A stretch of DNA of 21,769 bases from contig DATDWP010000005.1 in the NCBI GenBank assembly GCA_035289625.1, forward strand, positions 1 to 21,769, given 5' to 3'. Shown one piece after another: positions 15,957 through 21,163 of the stretch (positions are counted from its first letter, which is position 1; every line of letters begins with the position of its first letter). The notes under the pieces were generated by a model, which was not told the origin of the DNA, made no database searches, and was given only the letters and a program-made list of their open reading frames with translations. Source of the stretch: UBA10205 sp035289625. GTDB taxonomy: Archaea; Iainarchaeota; Iainarchaeia; Iainarchaeales; Iainarchaeaceae. A program made the position numbers and the translations under genes.

Positions 15957-17042
15957 TTATCCATAAACAGTCTTTTCTGCTAGCTTCAAATTCTCCGCTG
16001 CCTTTGCCTGGTGCTCTTTTAGAAGCGGCACAAAAAAATCAATTGCAAACTGCTTTAGTTCGGACGCTAGCATTTTCCCGCTTGAAAATTCAGAACCTAT
16101 TTTTCCGAGCTCTTTAGTGTTTGGATAGTGGAACTTTAACATTTCAAAGACAAGATCAATTTCTAAATTCCCGCCTTTTGAGCGGTGCTCCTCAACTGTT
16201 GGCTGGCCGCCTGAAAATGCCCTCTTTATTTTCTTTTCAACTTCCGCTAAAGTGTCGCTTAGAAATATTGCGGTTTGCGGATGCGAAGCGCTCATTTTCA
16301 TCCCCGGTTGAAGCCCGCTCTGGTGCTTGAAATAAATAAATGAAGGGATTTCCAATTTGTAAGGAAGGCGCTTTGCAATATCCCGGGTGAGGCGTGCGTG
16401 AGGGTCTTGGTCTAAACCAATTCCTGTAATTGATGGCATAGGGCCGCTAAATTCCTCAAGCTGCGGGTGCATAATATCTGCGTATTGCAAAAAATTCGCT
16501 GCAACTTTTCCCAAATCAACATGCCCATACACTGCTTCAAAAGTATTCTTGGTGATTTTTTTGCTCAGTTCAAAAGCGAATTCATAATAGCGTGTCTGTT
16601 TTTTTGACTGCACATAAATATCCTCTTTTTCAAGGCCAAGGGCTAGAAGGTCTGCAACATTTTGCACAGCCCACTTCTTTGCACTTTTTAAATCCGGAAT
16701 CTTCTCATCCGGCCTACTAAGAAACGCGTCCAGATCAGAAACCGCAAAATAATTCTTTGCGCCCTTTGATTTGAAGAATTTGAATAAATCCACATCTACT
16801 TTGTGCCCTAAATGAAATGGCCCGGAAGATGCAATCCCTGTAATATTTATGAAAGGTTTTTTTGATTCGATTCGCTTTACTACTTTTTCAAAATCCCTCT
16901 GCGCAACAATTACCCCGCGCTCGAAGAGAAAACTGCCCATACGGGATGAAATATCTTTTGAGAGCGCAGTTAGCCCAAATTCCTTGAACACGTGCTCGTA
17001 ATCTTTTATTGCAAATTGGCCCCAGGGGTCTATTTCTTGCAT
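15957..17042 (-). CDS. trpS: tryptophanyl-tRNA synthetase
   Basis: Class I aminoacyl-tRNA synthetase charging tRNA-Trp. The HIGH signature is SSGPFHLGHK (about residues 72-81) and the KMSKS signature is KMSAS (about 250), both in the archaeal/eukaryal form. FAVSDLDAFLSR, YADIMHP and GIGLDQDPHARLTRDIA are also typical, the last being the tryptophan/ATP-binding region. The length of 361 aa is normal for archaeal TrpRS without an N-terminal extension. The ATG at 17042 is supported by an AAGGTG Shine-Dalgarno site at 17048-17053, 5 nt upstream, and by the TATA element at 17071-17085, which predicts a leader of about 10 nt. It diverges from endA. The identity is very secure. Confidence 0.96.
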   Translation of the reverse strand: MQEIDPWGQFAIKDYEHVFKEFGLTALSKDISSRMGSFLFERGVIVAQRDFEKVVKRIESKKPFINITGIASSGPFHLGHKVDVDLFKFFKSKGAKNYFAVSDLDAFLSRPDEKIPDLKSAKKWAVQNVADLLALGLEKEDIYVQSKKQTRYYEFAFELSKKITKNTFEAVYGHVDLGKVAANFLQYADIMHPQLEEFSGPMPSITGIGLDQDPHARLTRDIAKRLPYKLEIPSFIYFKHQSGLQPGMKMSASHPQTAIFLSDTLAEVEKKIKRAFSGGQPTVEEHRSKGGNLEIDLVFEMLKFHYPNTKELGKIGSEFSSGKMLASELKQFAIDFFVPLLKEHQAKAAENLKLAEKTVYG

Positions 17043-17070
17043 TTGTACACCTTTTAAATAATCAATTCAA

Positions 17071-17085
17071 AGTATTTATAATACT
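17071..17085. promoter_or_regulatory. symmetric TATA element shared by trpS and endA
   Basis: AGTATT-TAT-AATACT, a perfect 6-bp dyad around TAT, with its centre 36 nt from the trpS start codon and 22 nt from the endA start codon. It reads as a TATA box on both strands, so it could serve both genes. A second A/T box for endA (CTTTTAAATAATC, about 17051-17063) would give a leader carrying GGTGA. Confidence 0.5.
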
Positions 17086-17086
17086 C

Positions 17087-17091
17087 GGTGA
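17087..17091 (+). promoter_or_regulatory. Shine-Dalgarno GGTGA of endA
   Basis: GGTGA matches the archaeal anti-Shine-Dalgarno and lies 8 nt upstream of ATG 17100. It favours this start over the GTG at 17088, which is part of the site itself. Confidence 0.5.
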
Positions 17092-17099
17092 ACAATGGC

Positions 17100-17612
17100 A
17101 TGTCAATACTGCTCGATGACAAAGTGATGCTGCGCGATAAGCGCCTTGGCGACACATTGCGCCAGCGCGGATTTGGCGAAGCTAAGGATAAAGAGCTTGT
17201 ACTTGACCTATTTGAAGCCCTCTATCTTGTGGAAAAGGAAAAAGTGCACATAGAGGAAGTAAAAGGGACAAAACCCATTTCAGAAGAAGAGCTGGTAAAG
17301 TACTCATCCAAAAAAATCAAGAACTTCTACATCAAATACCAAGTGTTCCGGGATTTGCGCGAGCGAGGATTTGTTGTAAAAACCGGCTTTAAATTCGGGT
17401 TTGATTTTAGGGTCTACCCCCGTGGCAAAAAACCAGGGGAAGCCCATTCACAATGGTGCATAAACGTCACTTCACAGGATGATAAGTACAATTTCATTGA
17501 AATGTCACGCATGGTCAGGCTTGCCAGCAACCTCAAAACAAAACTCCTAAACGCAGTAGTTGATTCTGAGAATGAAATCAATTACTACGAAGTAGTGCGC
17601 GTTACTCCGTAA
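17100..17612 (+). CDS. endA: tRNA-splicing (intron) endonuclease EndA
   Basis: Cleaves the bulge-helix-bulge motif at exon-intron junctions of archaeal pre-tRNA. The C-terminal catalytic domain shows the triad: Tyr in FDFRVYPRG (about residue 107), His in PGEAHSQWCI (about 117), and Lys in RLASNLKTKLLNAVVD (about 150). YSSKKIKNFYIKYQVFRDLRERGFVVKTGFKFG before it is the standard run-up, with a smaller N-terminal domain of about 60 residues. At 170 aa it is the short, homotetrameric (alpha4) size class. The ATG at 17100 is chosen over GTG 17088 because of the GGTGA site. It diverges from trpS and is followed after 10 nt by a small hypothetical gene. Confidence 0.95.
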   Translation: MSILLDDKVMLRDKRLGDTLRQRGFGEAKDKELVLDLFEALYLVEKEKVHIEEVKGTKPISEEELVKYSSKKIKNFYIKYQVFRDLRERGFVVKTGFKFGFDFRVYPRGKKPGEAHSQWCINVTSQDDKYNFIEMSRMVRLASNLKTKLLNAVVDSENEINYYEVVRVTP

Positions 17613-17622
17613 AGTGATACTT

Positions 17623-18075
17623 ATGCCAAGTCCAGCCAGACGACGCAGAACTATTAAAAAACATGAAAAGATAAAATTCAATGAAGATTTTTTCAAAGCA
17701 AATGAGGAAAAATTCAATAAAAAATTTCTTTCAAAAAGTCTTGTTGAAAAGGCAGGAGTTTTGAGCAAAGTATATCGAAGAGCCCATATTTCTCACAGGC
17801 GTCTTTTTAATTTATTAGAAATGATCGAGCAAACAAGGAAAAGACGAGAATTGTCCTTAGGTGAAGAAAAACAATTGGTGTTTGCGGCTGCAAGGGAAGC
17901 GAAATCCAGTTACAATGCCTTGATAAATGATACTTCAAAAGTTTTTTCAGAAAAATTTATTTTAAAACTTGGATTTTCACATGGGTGGCAAATAGAGAAT
18001 GCGTATATGGCCGAATTCCACGAAAGCGTAAAATTAATGACTAAAATTGATGGAATACTGCAATCATATAAGTAA
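17623..18075 (+). CDS. small basic hypothetical protein
   Basis: 150 residues, not recognised. It begins with a basic cluster (PSPARRRRTIKKHEK), followed by an all-helical body rich in Lys, Glu, Phe and Leu. No Cys pair, membrane segment or enzyme motif is visible. ATG 17623 is used because GTGAT at 17614-17618 lies 4 nt upstream; the GTG at 17614 is part of that site. It is 10 nt from endA and likely co-transcribed. The arrangement repeats that at 15502-15942, where another Arg-rich small gene follows a tRNA-related gene. Beyond the N-terminus the two do not align convincingly by eye. Confidence 0.72.
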   Translation: MPSPARRRRTIKKHEKIKFNEDFFKANEEKFNKKFLSKSLVEKAGVLSKVYRRAHISHRRLFNLLEMIEQTRKRRELSLGEEKQLVFAAAREAKSSYNALINDTSKVFSEKFILKLGFSHGWQIENAYMAEFHESVKLMTKIDGILQSYK

Positions 18076-18082
18076 ATAAAAT
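18073..18082 (+). promoter_or_regulatory. possible TATA box of the M24 peptidase gene
   Basis: TAAATAAAAT, about 27 nt upstream of ATG 18105, would give a leaderless transcript. It overlaps the stop codon of the preceding gene, so the match may be fortuitous in AT-rich DNA. Confidence 0.3.
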
Positions 18083-18104
18083 TCCCAAAATATGTGTGAA
18101 AGAT

Positions 18105-18785
18105 ATGCAAAACCAAAAACTTGCCTCAATCCAAAAAGGCTGCCGCCTCAACGACAAAATATTTTCCCAAATAATAAAGCGCGCAAGAAGAGGCGAATTT
18201 GAAACGGAGCGCGACATCTCTCGTTTCATAAAAAAAGAGCTCAAAAAGGCAGGGGCTGCAATGGCATTCCCGCCAATTGTTGCAATTGGGAAAAATGCCG
18301 TGGATTGGCACCACCGCCCTACAAATTCAAAACTTGCAAACGGAGGGTTCTGTGTGATTGATTTCGGGGCGCGCTTTAATAGGTACTGCTCTGATATGAC
18401 CCGCACAATTTATTTTGGCAAAGCCAGCGCGAAAGAGAAAAATATTTATAGCATAGTGAAAAAAACAAATGAAATATGCACTACAAAAATAAAGCACGGA
18501 GCTAGTGGAAATGAATTATACCGCTACTCTAGAAAACTGCTCGGAAACTTTGCAAAATACTTCGGACACGGCCTTGGACATGGGCTTTCAAAAATAATCC
18601 ACTCTCACCCTCGGATTAGCAAAAAGAAAAAACACACCCTTCGCAATGGAGATATTGTTACAATTGAACCCGGAGTATATATCCCAAATAAACTCGGGAT
18701 TAGAGTTGAAGATGATGTACTTGTAAAACAAAATGGCTACAAATTACTTTCACATAGCACGAAAAAACTTATTGAAATAAAATAA
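18105..18785 (+). CDS. M24B family metallopeptidase (Xaa-Pro aminopeptidase/dipeptidase-like, catalytic domain only)
   Basis: Pita-bread-fold metallopeptidase, expected to bind two divalent metals. The five ligands are visible: Asp in CVIDFGA, Asp in YCSDMTRT, His in FGHGLGHG, Glu in VTIEPGVYIP and Glu in IRVEDDVLV. FPPIVAIGKNAVDWHHRPT before them, and the RTIYFG context, fit Xaa-Pro peptidases better than archaeal methionine aminopeptidase. At 226 aa it lacks the N-terminal creatinase-like domain of full PepP/PepQ. The usual H-E-x-P after the third ligand reads HSHP here. The exact substrate is therefore uncertain. Start ATG 18105 lies 27 nt from the centre of a TATA-like AAATAAAATT; GTG 18096 is an alternative. 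It ends the endA operon, or has its own promoter. Confidence 0.85.
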   Translation: MQNQKLASIQKGCRLNDKIFSQIIKRARRGEFETERDISRFIKKELKKAGAAMAFPPIVAIGKNAVDWHHRPTNSKLANGGFCVIDFGARFNRYCSDMTRTIYFGKASAKEKNIYSIVKKTNEICTTKIKHGASGNELYRYSRKLLGNFAKYFGHGLGHGLSKIIHSHPRISKKKKHTLRNGDIVTIEPGVYIPNKLGIRVEDDVLVKQNGYKLLSHSTKKLIEIK

Positions 18786-18801
18786 AAAAAGCGGTATTGG
18801 C

Positions 18802-18823
18802 CTACCTCGGCTCTCCGAGGTAG
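18802..18823. terminator. 9-bp hairpin between the convergent peptidase and histone genes
   Basis: CTACCTCGG, a 4-nt loop CTCT, and CCGAGGTAG: a perfect GC-rich stem beginning 17 nt after the peptidase stop. It lies in the convergent gap and can form in either transcript. No long T-run follows on the plus strand, but seven T follow about 10 nt on in the minus transcript (the A-run at 18784-18790). Confidence 0.55.
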
Positions 18824-18833
18824 CCGTCGTACC

Positions 18834-18851
18834 CAACAGACGAAACTGTTG
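18834..18851 (-). terminator. 6-bp hairpin directly after the histone stop codon
   Basis: CAACAG, a 6-nt loop, then CTGTTG: a perfect dyad that abuts the histone stop codon at 18852. With the hairpin at 18802-18823 it fills almost all of the 66-base convergent gap. Confidence 0.45.
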
Positions 18852-19028
18852 CTAGAAATCGACTCCGCGAACTGTTTTTCTGCCGTTTGCCTTTGCCCTT
18901 GCGGCAGCCTTCTTGATAAGCCATCCGACATGTTCGCTCAAAGCATCAACAGCATCGCCTGCGGTGTTACAATCTTCCTTCTTGATTGCTTCCTTTACCT
19001 TTGAACCGACTACTAATGATTCTGCCAT
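18852..19028 (-). CDS. histone-fold DNA-binding protein (short, non-HMf type)
   Basis: 58 residues. The pattern is a histone fold: a short first helix (LVVGSKVKEAIKK), a long central helix (AGDAVDALSEHVGWLIKKAAARAKA), then the loop-2 signature NGRKTVRG-x-D, equivalent to the GRKT-x-x-x-x-D of archaeal histones. It differs from HMf: the first part lacks the usual PIAPIGRI-x-KNAG sequence, and almost no third helix follows the final Asp. From memory it is closer to the bacterial/DPANN SKVKE...RAKANGRKTV group than to canonical archaeal histones. ATG 19028 is chosen for a clear GGAGG 8 nt upstream; an in-frame ATG at 19043 lies before that site. The role is probably chromatin or DNA binding as a dimer. 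Confidence 0.85.
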   Translation of the reverse strand: MAESLVVGSKVKEAIKKEDCNTAGDAVDALSEHVGWLIKKAAARAKANGRKTVRGVDF

Positions 19029-19036
19029 TTTTAAAA

Positions 19037-19041
19037 CCTCC
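19037..19041 (-). promoter_or_regulatory. Shine-Dalgarno GGAGG of the histone gene
   Basis: Perfect GGAGG 8 nt upstream of ATG 19028. It is the strongest ribosome site in the window and fixes the start. Most other genes here look leaderless, so high translation of this one is likely. Confidence 0.75.
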
Positions 19042-19085
19042 AATATGTTTCCAATGAGGAAAACAAATTAAAGCAAGGAAAAAAC

Positions 19086-19100
19086 ATTTAAAAATAAATA
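19086..19100 (-). promoter_or_regulatory. TATA region of the histone gene
   Basis: Minus strand TATTTATTTTTAAAT. A transcript start about 26 nt downstream would leave a leader of about 36-42 nt that holds the GGAGG site. Confidence 0.45.
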
Positions 19101-19164
19101 CGCAAAAAGGGGCTTTAAACGGCGTTTTTAGGCATTTTTGGCCTTCTGCCTGCACAAATGCAAT

Positions 19165-19238
19165 TGGCCTCAGCCTGCCCATCTGTCGTCATCTCCCTGA
19201 ATAGGGGATCTGAATCATCGTCAGGTCATCACCGGCCA
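19165..19238 (-). ncRNA. candidate C/D box sRNA (2'-O-methylation guide)
   Basis: A 74-nt GC-rich island within AT-rich DNA. On the minus strand: a 5-nt arm TGGCC (19238-19234), box C GTGATGA (19232-19226), a possible D' (CAGA, 19212-19209), a C'-like ATGACGA (19192-19186), a 12-nt guide CAGATGGGCAGG (19185-19174), box D CTGA (19173-19170), then GGCCA (19169-19165), exactly complementary to the 5' arm. Box C is a perfect RUGAUGA, the terminal stem closes as in archaeal sRNAs, and the 12-nt C'-D spacing is the archaeal norm. A TATA-like element lies 26 nt upstream of the predicted 5' end. Weak points are the imperfect D' and the long (16 nt) D'-C' spacer. The target is not identified. Confidence 0.5.
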
Positions 19239-19260
19239 GAGGTATTTGCCGGATAAAGCG

Positions 19261-19270
19261 TTTTTAATTA
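19261..19270 (-). promoter_or_regulatory. TATA-like element upstream of the sRNA candidate
   Basis: Minus strand TAATTAAAAA, with its centre about 27 nt from 19238, predicting a transcript start at the first base of the terminal stem. The rest of 19271-19390 shows no gene, only AT-rich sequence and a weak AGCCT/AGGCT dyad at 19289-19310. Confidence 0.4.
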
Positions 19271-19390
19271 GATTTACAGCCAAAAACCAGCCTAAAAGAT
19301 AGCCCAGGCTTTTTATTACTATTTCAATGAAAAATTCTAGTATGCAAAAATCCCTTGAATTGATCAAAATAATCCAAAAAATAACCTTCA

Positions 19391-19407
19391 AATAAAAAAA
19401 TAAAATT
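19391..19407 (-). terminator. U-rich terminator of purE-purK
   Basis: Minus strand AATTTTATTTTTTTATT, 33 nt after the purK stop. U-rich tracts without a hairpin are typical archaeal terminators. Confidence 0.45.
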
Positions 19408-19440
19408 CAACTTTTAAAACGTCTAATTCTGCTTGTCTAA

Positions 19441-20583
19441 TTATTCCCACTTGAGCTTTTTTTCAATTTTTTGGGCAAGTACTATTGCATTTGTTAAATT
19501 ATCTGAAAGAATAGTAAAATGCCCCATCTTTCTTCCCTCCCTTGCCTGTTTTTTCCCATACATATGAAGCCGAACATTTTTGTTTTTCAAAATTTCTTGA
19601 GTGCCAACTAAGTTATCACCAAGACCAACCCCCAAAATATTAACCATTACAGCTGCGTCCACTACCATTTTAGTGCTCCCAAGCTCTAGGTTACAAACTG
19701 CCCTTGCCTGCTGTTCAAATTGAGAGCACTCACAAGCATCAATTGAATAGTGCCCGGAATTGTGCGGGCGCGGAGCGATTTCATTTACCAAAATCGCCCC
19801 ATTTTTTAGCACAAACATTTCAACACAAAAAAGTCCAACTACATCAAGTGCAACAGCAATTTTTTTTATAATCTGCCTAGCCTTCTTTTCAACTTTTGTT
19901 GAAATCCGCGCAGGAACAACAGTCATGTGCAATATGCCATTCTCGTGGCTGTTTTCACAAATCGGATAAATTGCAACATCCCCTTTTGCATTGCGCGCGC
20001 AAATAGCGGAAATCTCCTTTTCAAAATCAACCATCTTCTCATAAATCAGGGTCTTGCCACTTGCCTGTGCAAACGCGAATTTTGCATCCTCATATTTTTT
20101 TACAACCCACTGGCCCTTTCCGTCATATCCTCCCCTTGCTGTTTTTATAATTGAAGGATATGAAATTTGGTTTACTAATTTTATAAAATCCCCTGCTGTT
20201 TTTATTTTCAAATAAGGAGTTACTGCAATCCCGAGGCTTTTTACAAAATCTTTTTCTTTTATTCTATGTTGGGAAATTTCAAGCAGATTAGCTGCAGGAA
20301 ATATTTTTTTATTATGCCTTCTAATTTCTCCGATAACTTCAATGCTTACATTTTCAAATTCATACGTAATGACATCGCATTTTTGTGCAAGCTCTACTGC
20401 TTTTTGTGAATCATCAAGCTCTGCTTCAATACACCCATCTGCAACTTGGCAAGCAGGAGACTCTTTATCAGGGTCAAGAACAATTACTTTATACCCCATT
20501 TTTTTTGCCGCAATTGTAAACATTCTTCCAAGCTGGCCTCCGCCAAGCATGCCTATTGTAGCTGGCGCAGGAATAGGAGTCAT
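19441..20583 (-). CDS. purK: N5-carboxyaminoimidazole ribonucleotide synthase PurK
   Basis: ATP-grasp enzyme of de novo purine synthesis that carboxylates AIR with bicarbonate and ATP to N5-CAIR, the substrate of PurE. Visible: the N-terminal Rossmann-like TIGMLGGGQLGRM and VIVLDPD, then CDVITYEFENV, SIIKTARGGYDGKGQWVV of the ATP-grasp, LIYEKMVDFEKEIS, FCVEMFVLKNGAILVNEIAPRPHNSGHYSIDAC (metal/ATP site), and the C-terminal GHFTIL segment. Length of 380 aa is typical. It lies 10 nt downstream of purE in the same orientation, so the two products act in successive steps from one transcript. Start ATG 20583 gives the expected N-terminus. Confidence 0.96.
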   Translation of the reverse strand: MTPIPAPATIGMLGGGQLGRMFTIAAKKMGYKVIVLDPDKESPACQVADGCIEAELDDSQKAVELAQKCDVITYEFENVSIEVIGEIRRHNKKIFPAANLLEISQHRIKEKDFVKSLGIAVTPYLKIKTAGDFIKLVNQISYPSIIKTARGGYDGKGQWVVKKYEDAKFAFAQASGKTLIYEKMVDFEKEISAICARNAKGDVAIYPICENSHENGILHMTVVPARISTKVEKKARQIIKKIAVALDVVGLFCVEMFVLKNGAILVNEIAPRPHNSGHYSIDACECSQFEQQARAVCNLELGSTKMVVDAAVMVNILGVGLGDNLVGTQEILKNKNVRLHMYGKKQAREGRKMGHFTILSDNLTNAIVLAQKIEKKLKWE

Positions 20584-20593
20584 CGCAAACCGC

Positions 20594-21079
20594 TCACAAT
20601 TTTATTTTCTTAACTTGCCGTGAAATTTTAGAAGAATACGATTCCAGCTTGTGTGCTATTTTTGGATGTTTTATTGAAAGGATGCGCGCTGCAAGAAGTG
20701 CTGCGTTTTTGGAATTGTTAATCCCAACTGTTGCAACAGGAACCCCTGACGGCATTTGCGCAATTGATAGAAGCGAATCGATTCCTTTTAGGGTGCGTGA
20801 TTGCACCGGAACACCAATTACAGGCAGGGTGGTAAGAGAAGCGCTCATTCCCGGTAAATGCGCAGCGCCGCCTGCGCCTGCAATAATTACCTCAATTCCC
20901 CTCTTTTTTGCTCCTGCGGCATATTCAAACATCAAATCAGGGGTCCTATGCGCAGAGACAACTTTCATTTCAAAACCAATGCCAAGCTCTTTTAGTACTT
21001 TTGAAGCAGGGCGCATTGCAGCAAGATCGGATTTTGAACCCATTATAATACCGACAAGTGATTTTTTCAAAAATAACAC
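20594..21079 (-). CDS. purE: N5-carboxyaminoimidazole ribonucleotide mutase PurE (class I)
   Basis: Converts N5-CAIR to CAIR in purine synthesis, following PurK. Motifs: GIIMGSKSDLAAM, KVVSAHRTPDLMFEYA (catalytic His), IIAGAGGAAHLPGMSAS, PVIGVPVQS, DSLLSIAQMPSGVPVATVGI and NAALLAARIL. The octameric class I form, as expected alongside PurK. The longest start is GTG 21079. An AGGTG Shine-Dalgarno site (21078-21082) overlaps it and would instead fit the TTG at 21070, 7 nt downstream, giving MKKSLVGIIMGS; the choice is unresolved. A TATA-like TTTATTAAAA at 21111-21120 predicts a transcript start near 21089. The C-terminal Lys-rich tail is slightly longer than usual. Confidence 0.95.
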   Translation of the reverse strand: MLFLKKSLVGIIMGSKSDLAAMRPASKVLKELGIGFEMKVVSAHRTPDLMFEYAAGAKKRGIEVIIAGAGGAAHLPGMSASLTTLPVIGVPVQSRTLKGIDSLLSIAQMPSGVPVATVGINNSKNAALLAARILSIKHPKIAHKLESYSSKISRQVKKIKL

Positions 21080-21110
21080 CTAATGAAGAATGAATATTAG
21101 CCCCATAACT

Positions 21111-21120
21111 TTTTAATAAA
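21111..21120 (-). promoter_or_regulatory. TATA box of purE-purK
   Basis: Minus strand TTTATTAAAA, with its centre about 36 nt upstream of GTG 21079 and 45 nt from TTG 21070. It predicts a short leader that contains the AGGTG ribosome site. Confidence 0.5.
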
Positions 21121-21163
21121 CCAATTAGTAGCTTTAGCTCGCAAGTGCAAATTACATTACTTT

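Noticed and set aside
19165..19252. Possible tRNA, SRP RNA or RNase P RNA fragment in the GC-rich island.
   Set aside because: No T-arm GGTTCAAATCC motif, no acceptor pairing, and no signature of SRP or RNase P RNA. The C/D sRNA reading fits better.
19289..19314. AGCCT...AGGCT dyad followed by TTTT, terminator-like on the plus strand.
   Set aside because: Only a 5-bp stem with a 12-nt loop, and no plus-strand gene ends nearby.
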